Origin: Salisediminibacterium halotolerans
Lineage (GTDB): Bacteria; Bacillota; Bacilli; Bacillales; Salisediminibacteriaceae
Length of the DNA: 64,000 bases
Reading direction: 5' to 3'
Assembly: GCF_003814815.1 (NCBI RefSeq)
Contig: NZ_RKQQ01000006.1
Coordinates: 186,001-250,000 of the forward strand
The notes beneath the pieces were generated by a model that saw nothing but the letters and a program-made list of their open reading frames with translations, was not told where the DNA came from and searched no databases. Positions 56,823 to 64,000 of this stretch are shown here, one piece after another. Positions within the stretch are counted from its first letter, which is position 1. Each line of letters begins with the position of its first letter. The position numbers were made by a program, and so were the translations under genes.

Positions 56823-57569
56823 ATGACGGAATTGCTGAATGTAGATGGTCTGACAGGCGGCTATCAACGGAACAAACCGGTCATACGTGAAATGAACTTT
56901 TCTGTAAAGCCGTATGAAATGGTCGGTTTGATCGGCTTGAACGGGGCAGGCAAAAGCACGACGATTAAACATATTCTCGGATTGATCGAGCCGATCGAGG
57001 GAGAAATCCGCCTGAACGGAAAAACCATCTTTGACGATATGCATATGTTTCGGCAAAATATGGCTTACATACCGGAAACGCCGCTGTTATACGAAGAAAT
57101 GACACTTTGGGAACATTTAGAGATCACGGCGATGGCTTACGGTTTGGAGCAAGCGGAGTTTCACGTGCGGGCTGAGCATCTGTTGAAAGAGTTTCGCATG
57201 ACCAAGATGAAAAATTGGTTTCCGAGCCATTTTTCAAAAGGGATGCGGCAAAAAGTGATGATCATGAGCGCTTTTTTAATTGAACCGCCGTTATATATAG
57301 CGGATGAACCGTTTGTCGGTCTCGACCCGATTGGAATTAAATCGTATTTGGATCGGATGATTCAGCTCCGCGATGACGGGTGCGGGATTTTAATGAGCAC
57401 ACATATTCTTGCGACTGCCGAGAAATATTGTGACCGCTTTTTGTTTTTGCATAACGGGACGATCGTGCTGGAAGGCACGCTTGATGAAATGAGGGCTCAA
57501 GCAAATATGCCGGGGGCAGATCTGGATGAAATTTATGTCGAGGTGACAAAGGAAGAGTCCGATGAATGA
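56823..57569 (+). CDS. ecsA: ABC transporter ATP-binding protein EcsA
   Basis: 248 residues (B. subtilis 247). Walker A GLNGAGKSTTIKHILG, signature HFSKGMRQKVMIMSAFL, Walker B LYIADEPFVGLDP, H-loop STHIL. EcsAB affects exoprotein secretion, competence and regulated membrane proteolysis. ATG at 56823, with AAAGGAGG at 7 bases. Overlaps ecsB by 8 bases. Confidence 0.95.
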   Translation: MTELLNVDGLTGGYQRNKPVIREMNFSVKPYEMVGLIGLNGAGKSTTIKHILGLIEPIEGEIRLNGKTIFDDMHMFRQNMAYIPETPLLYEEMTLWEHLEITAMAYGLEQAEFHVRAEHLLKEFRMTKMKNWFPSHFSKGMRQKVMIMSAFLIEPPLYIADEPFVGLDPIGIKSYLDRMIQLRDDGCGILMSTHILATAEKYCDRFLFLHNGTIVLEGTLDEMRAQANMPGADLDEIYVEVTKEESDE

Positions 57570-58773
57570 TATCGTCAGCCTTTTTGATCGGCGCCGAAGC
57601 GATTTCTGGCAAATGGCCATCCGCTATTTACGCTTGATCGGCAACAGCGGATTTTTATTTACGATTTACTTGCTGTTTATTTTCGGCAGCTATTATTACG
57701 GTCAATTTTTACAATGGCTGCCGGAAACCTTCCCGGCTGTGCTTTTCATGACCGCTGTCATCACGTGGATGATGACCCGGGGCAGGGTGCGGACGTTTTT
57801 TCAACAAGCGGATCTCATTTATTTGCTTCCGTTAGAATCACGTTTAAAACCATATTTCAGAAAAGGGATTATGTACAGCTGGCTGATGGAAACGTTTTGG
57901 ACGGTGTTTCTTTTCATGCTGCTCACGCCGTTTTTCTTTGACAGAATCGCAGAGGGCGGGGCAGTTTGGCTCGGGTCCGTTATCGCGCTCAGCTTGCTTA
58001 AACTGTGGAATTTAGTCTGTTCGTTTGAAGAACAGCGGATTTTAGATAAATGGGCCTATCGAAAACACCAATGGATGCGTCTGGCCGTCAACTTATTAAT
58101 CGTTTACTTGCTCTTTTCCGGGCAAGAGTGGTGGATCATGCTGATTTTAGGCGGCGCATTGACGGTTTTTTACTTTACGTATTACAAAAAAATTGAGCAC
58201 GTATTTACGCTTAAGTGGGAAAGGCTCGTTGCGATTGAAAACGCGACAGTTATGACATTTTACCGGATTGCGAACAGCTTTACCGACGTCCCGCGCCTAA
58301 ACAATACGGTGAAACGCCGGCGGTTGATCGATCCGCTCTTCAACTTCATTACGTATCGGCAGCGCAACGTGTATAAGTATATGTTCGGCCGCTCGTTTTT
58401 TCGGGCGAATGATTATTTCGGAATCTATCTCCGGCTGATGTTATTAGGGGTGATTTTCATCTTCGGCGTCGACGTGTCGTGGGGCGTTTGGTTTGTGGCC
58501 GGGCTGTTCTTTTATATGACGGCGCTGCAGCTGGAAACGCTGGCAAGGCATTACGATACGAAGCAGATGCCTGATCTTTTTCCGCTGTCAGATGAGATCA
58601 AACAGCAGGGACTGAGATATTGGCTTGTACTTTTGCTCGGAGTGCAGGCGGCAGTCTTCAGTGTGATGACGCTGTTTACCGGTGAGCTTTATGATTTCGC
58701 CAGTGTATTGGTCATTTGTTTGACTCTGATGTTTTACACTGTTAAGGTGCGGCCGAAAAAGTCCCGAACCTAA
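57562..58773 (+). CDS. ecsB: ABC transporter permease EcsB
   Basis: 403 residues (B. subtilis 408) with about eight to ten spans. IVSLFDRRRSDFWQMAIRYLRLIGNSGF at the start (two stretches) is typical. Coupled to ecsA. The third gene of the B. subtilis operon, ecsC, is missing; a terminator follows directly. Confidence 0.93.
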   Translation: MNDIVSLFDRRRSDFWQMAIRYLRLIGNSGFLFTIYLLFIFGSYYYGQFLQWLPETFPAVLFMTAVITWMMTRGRVRTFFQQADLIYLLPLESRLKPYFRKGIMYSWLMETFWTVFLFMLLTPFFFDRIAEGGAVWLGSVIALSLLKLWNLVCSFEEQRILDKWAYRKHQWMRLAVNLLIVYLLFSGQEWWIMLILGGALTVFYFTYYKKIEHVFTLKWERLVAIENATVMTFYRIANSFTDVPRLNNTVKRRRLIDPLFNFITYRQRNVYKYMFGRSFFRANDYFGIYLRLMLLGVIFIFGVDVSWGVWFVAGLFFYMTALQLETLARHYDTKQMPDLFPLSDEIKQQGLRYWLVLLLGVQAAVFSVMTLFTGELYDFASVLVICLTLMFYTVKVRPKKSRT

Positions 58774-58774
58774 A

Positions 58775-58818
58775 AAACGCCTGCTCGATCACATGAGATG
58801 ATCGAGCTGGCGTTTTTG
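58775..58818 (+). terminator. Terminator after ecsB
   Basis: AACGCC.TGCTCGATCA pairs with TGATCGAGCTGGCGTT, followed by TTTTG. Confidence 0.9.
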
Positions 58819-58868
58819 TTGAGGGAGGAGTTCACATCGATACACGTTGAAACACGTGGAGCTTGACG

Positions 58869-60053
58869 TTATCTTGCCATCGAATCGACCACCGTTTTTC
58901 CAAGCACTTTGGCCGCATTCAGCATCGAACGTTCATCGATATCGAATTTCGGATGATGGTGCGGATATGTTGTTTCCCAGTCGGGATGCTGAGCGCCGGT
59001 GAAAAAGAAAGCGCCCGGCCGGTGCTGGAGGTAATAAGCGAAATCTTCGCCGCCCATTTGCGGTGAGGCATGGATCACTTCGTCGATCGCGCTGATTGAA
59101 GCTGCCGCTGCTCGAATATTTTCAGCTTTTGCAGCATCGTTTATCAGCGCCGGATAGCCTTTCACATATCTGACTTCTGCTTGAGTCCCGTACGCGGTCG
59201 CAATCGACTCAGCCGTCCGTTCGATTTCATCAATTAAGTGCGTTTGCGTTTCTTCGCTGAACGTGCGGACTGTGCCTTTTAAAACCGCTTTGTCAGCGAT
59301 GACATTAAAGGCGTTCTCTGCTTCAAAGCTGCCGATACTGAGAACAGCTGAATCGAGCGGATCGACTTGTCGGCTGACGAGATGATGGAGCGCATCAACG
59401 ATCCGCGTCGCGGCGAGAATCGAGTCACGCGTTTTATGGGGCTGAGCGCCGTGCCCGCCGGTTCCTTGCAGTTCAATCGTAAAACGGTCGGAAGCGGCCA
59501 TCAGCGCGTTCTCGTTGTACTCCACTTTTCCTGTCGGCGTCGTTGCCCAAAGGTGCGTGCCGTAAACTTCGTCTACACCTTCAAGACAGTCATCTTCAAT
59601 CATCGAAATGGCGCCGCCTGGGATCACTTCTTCAGCAAATTGATGAATAAACACTACTTTGCCGTTAAGCTCGGCTTGATGTTCGTTTAAGACTTTCGCC
59701 AGTACAAGTAACAGAGCGGTATGCGCATCGTGGCCGCACGCATGGGTGACACCGGGAACTGTCGATTTATACGGCACGTCTTTTGCGTCTTGCATCGGCA
59801 AGGCATCGAAATCAGCCCGCAAGGCAATAACCGGGCCTTCTTTGCCGCTGTCGAGTTCGGCGACAACCCCGCGTCCGCCGACGTTTGTACGGACGGTGTG
59901 ACCAAGCTTTTGGTGATAATCGGCAATGTATTTCGGTGTTTCCGTTTCTTCAAACGACAATTCCGGATGTTGATGAAGAAAACGGCGAATATCAACCATT
60001 TCATCAAAAGCGTTTTCCAACAGCTCTTCTATTTGTTTATACACGGCAATCAT
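58869..60053 (-). CDS. yhaA: M20 family amidohydrolase (YhaA type)
   Basis: 394 residues of the M20D group (IAA-amino acid, hippurate and N-acyl amino acid hydrolases). Metal ligands lie in HACGHDAHTALLL (Cys-Gly-His), FQFAEEV-like VVFIHQFAEEVIPGG and GGEDFAYYL. The dimerisation domain has GTGGHGAQPH. Substrate likely an N-acylated amino acid. Its position beside ecsB matches B. subtilis yhaA. A GAGAGGATG site precedes the start. Confidence 0.9.
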   Translation of the reverse strand: MIAVYKQIEELLENAFDEMVDIRRFLHQHPELSFEETETPKYIADYHQKLGHTVRTNVGGRGVVAELDSGKEGPVIALRADFDALPMQDAKDVPYKSTVPGVTHACGHDAHTALLLVLAKVLNEHQAELNGKVVFIHQFAEEVIPGGAISMIEDDCLEGVDEVYGTHLWATTPTGKVEYNENALMAASDRFTIELQGTGGHGAQPHKTRDSILAATRIVDALHHLVSRQVDPLDSAVLSIGSFEAENAFNVIADKAVLKGTVRTFSEETQTHLIDEIERTAESIATAYGTQAEVRYVKGYPALINDAAKAENIRAAAASISAIDEVIHASPQMGGEDFAYYLQHRPGAFFFTGAQHPDWETTYPHHHPKFDIDERSMLNAAKVLGKTVVDSMAR

Positions 60054-60070
60054 CCTCTCTTTTCAAGTGT

Positions 60071-60098
60071 GAAAACCCCTCTGCAGCGAACAGAGGGG
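60071..60098 (-). terminator. Terminator after the ccdA-like gene
   Basis: CCCCTCTG pairs with CAGAGGGG; TTTTC follows on the minus strand. It lies between the ccdA-like stop and the yhaA start. Confidence 0.7.
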
Positions 60099-60148
60099 AC
60101 AGATTTATGACAATCGTAGCGGAAGTGCGCTTATTTCGCAAATTCGAT

Positions 60149-60898
60149 TCAAATGCCAAATGGGATATACTGACTTAAGTAAGCCGCCATCCGGGCAAAG
60201 ATTCCGGTAAATAACAACACGCCTAATAAAATCATGATCGCGCCGCTCGTCTTTTGAATGATCGGCAAATAGCGGTTAATGTTTCGCACTTTATCGAGGG
60301 ACTTTGCATAAAGCATTGAAACGATTAAAAACGGAAAACCGATTCCGACAGAATAAAACAAGAGCAGAACCATCATTCCGGTTGTATCAGCGCCTTGACC
60401 GACCCCTAAAGCGAGAATCGATCCGAGAACAAGCCCGATACAAGGAGACCACCCGGCTGCAAAAATCAGTCCGAATATGACTGAGCGGCCGAATGAGGCT
60501 GATTTTTTCGGGGCGTTTAATCGTTTATCGCCCATTAAAAACTGAAAATTAAATACACCGAGCAGCTGCAATCCGAACATGACGATCACGATTCCGCCGA
60601 GCTGCTGCAGCAGCTGTTGGTTGCCGAGAAAGACCGAACCGATCATCGATGAGGCCGCCCCGATGATCAAAAAAATCGATGTGAAACCGAGGATAAAACC
60701 GATACTTCTTGAAAAGATCAGTTTTCTGTCGGCAGCGATTTCATTAGCGTTCATTCCGGTTCCGGTCAGCTGAGCGACGTAAGCGGGAACGAGCGGAAAG
60801 ACGCAAGGGGATAAAAATGAAACTAAACCGGCAAAAAGAGCGACCCATAAAGAGAGAAATGTTAATTCGTTTACGACGAGAGCACTGAGAACAACCAT
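60149..60898 (-). CDS. CcdA/DsbD-family thiol-disulfide membrane protein
   Basis: 250 residues, six spans. The two redox cysteines are in FLSPCVFPLVPAY and AGWSPCIGLVLG, so electron transfer from cytoplasmic thioredoxin to extracytoplasmic partners is expected, for cytochrome c maturation or disulfide control. Start at 60898 with a weak AGGTG site; eight more in-frame codons exist upstream. Monocistronic. No ccdB-type partner adjoins it. Confidence 0.9.
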   Translation of the reverse strand: MVVLSALVVNELTFLSLWVALFAGLVSFLSPCVFPLVPAYVAQLTGTGMNANEIAADRKLIFSRSIGFILGFTSIFLIIGAASSMIGSVFLGNQQLLQQLGGIVIVMFGLQLLGVFNFQFLMGDKRLNAPKKSASFGRSVIFGLIFAAGWSPCIGLVLGSILALGVGQGADTTGMMVLLLFYSVGIGFPFLIVSMLYAKSLDKVRNINRYLPIIQKTSGAIMILLGVLLFTGIFARMAAYLSQYIPFGI

Positions 60899-61091
60899 GT
60901 TGCTTGACACCTGACCTTTCAAAAACTTGCCTGCTTATGTACATTTCTACTATACAAGATTTGAAAACAGATGAGAAGGCCGGCGACTTGAATTGCAGCA
61001 AACGGCCCAGGGTATCAGGGTCCGCCGCTATCGTAAACGGCATTCTTCCGTTATAATCAAGTATTGAAAGATAACAAATGAGGTGAACACG

Positions 61092-63260
61092 GTGGCTTTG
61101 AAAAAGAAATTATTATGGACCGTTGCATCGGTTGTCGGCGTGGTTTTTACCGGGGCATCCGTATATGCCGGAATGATATTATTCGGAAATTATGCGATTG
61201 ATGAACAGGAATTGGTGATGAGTGAGGTGACCTCTGTTGTAGACAGCGAAGGGGAAATGATCACAAGGATGTTCGCGGAAAATCGCGAGCTTGTTGATTT
61301 GGATGATGTGCCGGAGCATGTTCAAGATGCGTTTATCGCTGTTGAAGACAGGCGGTTTTATGATCATACAGGAATAGATTTTCGGGCGATCGGCAGAGCG
61401 CTTTACCGCGATTTGCTGGCCGGCAGCATGGATGAAGGCGGAAGCACGATCACCCAGCAGCTAGCGAAAAATGCGTTTTTGTCGCCGGAAAAATCGCTAA
61501 TGCGAAAAACGGAAGAAGCGCTGATTGCAATCAACTTGGAAAAACGCTATACGAAAGATGAACTGTTGGGGATGTACTTGAACCAAATTTATTTTGGACA
61601 CGGCGCATATGGCATTCAATCGGCAGCGAAGCTGTATTTTGATAAGGACGTCAGTGAATTAGAAGTCCATGAAGGCGCTTTATTGGCGGCGCTGCCGAAA
61701 GGCCCGAACAATTACTCCCCGTTTCAGGATGAAGAGAGAAGCCTTGATCGCCGAAACCTCGTATTAAATGTTATGGAACAAAACGGTTATATTACAGCAG
61801 AAGAAGCGGTGTCTTATAAAGGGCGGACGCTTCCGTCCGAAATGACGCAATGGACGTCTAACCCGGCGTATAACACGTATGTCGATATGATTCTGAACGA
61901 AGCGGAAAATGAACACGGGTTAAGCGAAGAAGAAGTTTTGAGCGGCGGTTATACGATTGAAGTGGCGATGGATTCCGCTATGCAGGAGGAAACGTATCAT
62001 AAGATGACCGACGGCAGCTACTATCCGGAAGGCGGGCCGGAACAGCAAGTTCAAGGAACCGCGGTCTTTTTGGACAATGATACCGGCGGTGTGGCAGCGG
62101 TGCAAGGCGGCCGCGATTATGAACGAAAAGGATTGAACCGTGTGACCAGAGAACGTCAGCCGGGTTCAACCTTTAAGCCGCTTGCTGTGTATGCCCCGGT
62201 TTTAGAAGAAAATGTCTTTGAACCGTATTCTCTGCTAAAAGATGAACCGACGGATTTTGACGGATACAGCCCGCGAAACGTTAACGAATCGTATGAGGGA
62301 GAACGTACGGTGTACGATGCGTTAAAAGATTCAGCGAACGTCCCCGCTGTTTGGGCCTTAAACGAACTCGGCCTTGACCAGGCTAAACCTTACCTTGAAG
62401 AACAGGGCATCACGTTTGCCGACGAAGGTTTAAGTGTGGCGCTCGGCGGTCTGTCGGAAGGGATCACCCCGCTGGATCTGGCAGCTTCTTACCGAACGTT
62501 TATTAACGGCGGATCGTACAGCGAACCGTACTTTATTGAATCCATTACTGACCGGGACGGCGAGACGATTGTCCAGCGTGAAGAAGAAGAAAAGGAGATA
62601 TACAGTGAACAGACAGCATGGGATATCACCCGGATGCTCGAAGCTGTCGTCGATGACGGGACGGGAACAGCGGGAACGTTCAACGGGCCGCTTGCCGGGA
62701 AAACCGGCACGACGCAATTGGAAGGTACAGACGGAGCTTCGCGTGATTTATGGTTTTCCGGTTTTACCCCCGAGTTCACCGGTGCAGTTTGGATGGGCTT
62801 TGATTCCAGCGATGAAGACCACCGGATGTATGAATCGAGCGCGTTGCCGACCGCAATGATGAAAGCGATCCTGACCGATGCCTACAGTTCAATCGATAAC
62901 CGGGCAACAGCCTTTGAGCAGCCGGATGAAACGAGAGACTTGGAGGAACCGATCCGGCTTGTAAATATTCAAGATCTCGAGGCGGACGTATCGATGAGTT
63001 TGACCGGTCAAGAGATTGAACTGACTTGGTCGGAAAGCGAAGATAATCGGTTGAAATACCGAATTTATGAAATGGACGGCGATGGGCGCGAGCTGATTGA
63101 AGAAGTGCGCGGCACCGGCGAATATACCGTGAAAAAGGGCTACTTTGGTTCGTCTGACTTTGTCGTCGTGCCGTACAACCCGCAAGCTGAAGAAGAAGGG
63201 GAACCGTCGAACGTTGTAGAGGCGGGGTACTCGCTTTTCTCATCCGGCGAAGCGTCATAA
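61092..63260 (+). CDS. pbpF: Class A penicillin-binding protein (PbpF-like)
   Basis: 722 residues (B. subtilis PbpF 714). A single span at about 12-32 anchors it. The GT51 domain (about 60-235) has EDRRFYDHTGIDFRAIGRAL and GGSTITQQLAKN; the transpeptidase (about 320-620) has GSTFK, the SAN motif in KDSANVPAVWAL and KTGTTQLEG. A C-terminal fibronectin-like segment (about 635-715) follows. It both polymerises and cross-links peptidoglycan. GTG start with GAGGTG at 6 bases. Next to hemE, as in B. subtilis. Confidence 0.93.
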   Translation: MALKKKLLWTVASVVGVVFTGASVYAGMILFGNYAIDEQELVMSEVTSVVDSEGEMITRMFAENRELVDLDDVPEHVQDAFIAVEDRRFYDHTGIDFRAIGRALYRDLLAGSMDEGGSTITQQLAKNAFLSPEKSLMRKTEEALIAINLEKRYTKDELLGMYLNQIYFGHGAYGIQSAAKLYFDKDVSELEVHEGALLAALPKGPNNYSPFQDEERSLDRRNLVLNVMEQNGYITAEEAVSYKGRTLPSEMTQWTSNPAYNTYVDMILNEAENEHGLSEEEVLSGGYTIEVAMDSAMQEETYHKMTDGSYYPEGGPEQQVQGTAVFLDNDTGGVAAVQGGRDYERKGLNRVTRERQPGSTFKPLAVYAPVLEENVFEPYSLLKDEPTDFDGYSPRNVNESYEGERTVYDALKDSANVPAVWALNELGLDQAKPYLEEQGITFADEGLSVALGGLSEGITPLDLAASYRTFINGGSYSEPYFIESITDRDGETIVQREEEEKEIYSEQTAWDITRMLEAVVDDGTGTAGTFNGPLAGKTGTTQLEGTDGASRDLWFSGFTPEFTGAVWMGFDSSDEDHRMYESSALPTAMMKAILTDAYSSIDNRATAFEQPDETRDLEEPIRLVNIQDLEADVSMSLTGQEIELTWSESEDNRLKYRIYEMDGDGRELIEEVRGTGEYTVKKGYFGSSDFVVVPYNPQAEEEGEPSNVVEAGYSLFSSGEAS

Positions 63261-63282
63261 TCTTCCGGATCTGAAAAATTTA

Positions 63283-63322
63283 ATGAAAGCTGAAGGATAA
63301 CACCTTCAGCTTTCATTTTTAG
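63283..63322 (+). terminator. Terminator after pbpF
   Basis: 14-base perfect stem ATGAAAGCTGAAGG / CCTTCAGCTTTCAT, followed by TTTTTAG. Confidence 0.93.
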
Positions 63323-63394
63323 CGTCAATTGGTGTAAAATGCAAAAGGATAGTCAATGACGAGCGATAAGAGCATGAATAATGAGGTGAAGGAT

Positions 63395-64000
63395 TTGAGT
63401 GATAGGTTTAACGATCAGATTTTACGGGCAATTCGAAAGGAACCCGTATCGCATGTGCCGGTGTGGTATATGCGCCAGGCGGGACGTTCGCAGCCGGAGT
63501 ACCGCGAACTGAAGAAGAAATACAGTTTAGAAGAAATTACGCAAATGCCGGAAACGTGTGCCTGGGTAACGAAGCTGCCGGTCGACCAATACAACAATGA
63601 TGCCGCGATTTTATACAAAGACATCATGACCCCGCTTCCGGCGATGGGGGTAGATGTGACGATTCAAAAAGGTATCGGTCCGGTCATTCCCGATCCGATC
63701 ACATCACTCGATGACGTGATGAAACTGACGGAGCTGCAACCGGAAAAAGATGTTGATTACGTGCTTGAAACCATTAAGATTCTCCGCACGCAGCTTTCCG
63801 TCCCGTTAATCAGCTTCAGCGGCGCCCCTTTTACGCTCGCAAGCTATATGATTGAAGGCGGTCCGTCGAAAAATTACAATAAAACAAAAGCGATGATGTA
63901 TGCACAGCCTGAAGCTTGGTTCGCCTTGATGAACAAGCTTGGCGATATGGTGATTACCTACGTCAAAGCACAAATTAACGCCGGAGCACAAGTGATCCAA
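63395..64000 (+). CDS. hemE: Uroporphyrinogen decarboxylase, 5' part
   Basis: First 202 codons; the gene runs off the window. [18 protein letters not shown] (the substrate-binding MRQAGRS loop), [19 protein letters not shown] and [13 protein letters not shown] identify HemE, which decarboxylates uroporphyrinogen III to coproporphyrinogen III in haem synthesis. I favour the TTG at 63395, as GAGGTG lies 6 bases upstream; in-frame ATG at 63374 and GTG at 63386 are alternatives. hemH and hemY probably follow, as in B. subtilis. Confidence 0.93.
   Translation, partial: MSDRFNDQILRAIRKEPVSHVPVWYMRQAGRSQPEYRELKKKYSLEEITQMPETCAWVTKLPVDQYNNDAAILYKDIMTPLPAMGVDVTIQKGIGPVIPDPITSLDDVMKLTELQPEKDVDYVLETIKILRTQLSVPLISFSGAPFTLASYMIEGGPSKNYNKTKAMMYAQPEAWFALMNKLGDMVITYVKAQINAGAQVIQ

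Overview
This window reads as a chromosomal segment of a low-to-mid GC, endospore-lineage Bacillaceae. Strong AGGAGG-type ribosome binding sites, a T-box leader, a GlpP-type leader, a Spo0E-like protein and long stretches of Bacillus subtilis-like gene neighbourhoods (yheE-yheB-yheA; yhaO-yhaN-yhaM-prsA-scoC-serC-hit-ecsAB-yhaA-pbpF-hemE) support this. Acidic proteins and a DUF1538 gene pair of a kind linked to cation/proton exchange suggest a halo- or alkaliphilic member, for example near Salisediminibacterium or Alkalicoccus. That genus guess is inference only.

Layout. 1-5.7 kb: glycerol uptake and catabolism (glpF, glpK, glpD) and phosphoglucomutase pgcA. 5.7-10.1 kb: a Spo0E-like phosphatase, a small zinc-ribbon protein, prfC, and a tightly overlapping operon of two DUF1538 membrane proteins plus a tandem P-II protein. 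10.4-19.8 kb, minus strand: the branched-chain amino acid operon ilvB-ilvH-ilvC-leuA-leuB-leuC-leuD behind a T-box leader, with ilvE upstream of the leader. 20-28 kb: pgeF, a small membrane protein, an aldo/keto reductase, a secreted 3D-domain protein with twelve 36-bp coding repeats, a methionine aminopeptidase, an RsbR-like STAS protein and an AarF/ABC1 kinase. 28.4-32.5 kb: an isolated trehalose PTS gene with a TreR-type operator in its promoter, and a short ytrABC-like operon. 33-38 kb: an epimerase, cydA-cydB plus a 51-residue CydS-like small protein, a divergent LuxR-type regulator with a degenerate receiver, and an NAD(P)-binding protein. 38-40.3 kb: an msmX/ugpC sugar-import ATPase and a PucR-type regulator. 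40.3-64 kb: the yhe and yha clusters, interrupted by the secretion-stress pair cssR-cssS, and ending in a partial hemE.

The 42-63 kb part is rich in envelope and secretion functions: CssRS senses misfolded secreted protein, PrsA folds it, ScoC and EcsAB control exoprotein production, a CcdA-like protein moves reducing equivalents, and a class A PBP builds wall.

The main unexplained structure is an intergenic repeat family present six times (about 10.15, 22.7, 30.0, 37.8, 52.6 and 54.6 kb). Full copies are about 370-425 bp, carry short terminal inverted repeats (TTGTAGACAAA / TTTGTCTACAA), consist of a chain of hairpins, and show compensatory base changes in the 3' stem. Every copy abuts a terminator-like hairpin, and at two sites the hairpin is duplicated exactly on both sides. 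It looks like a non-autonomous mobile element that targets terminators.
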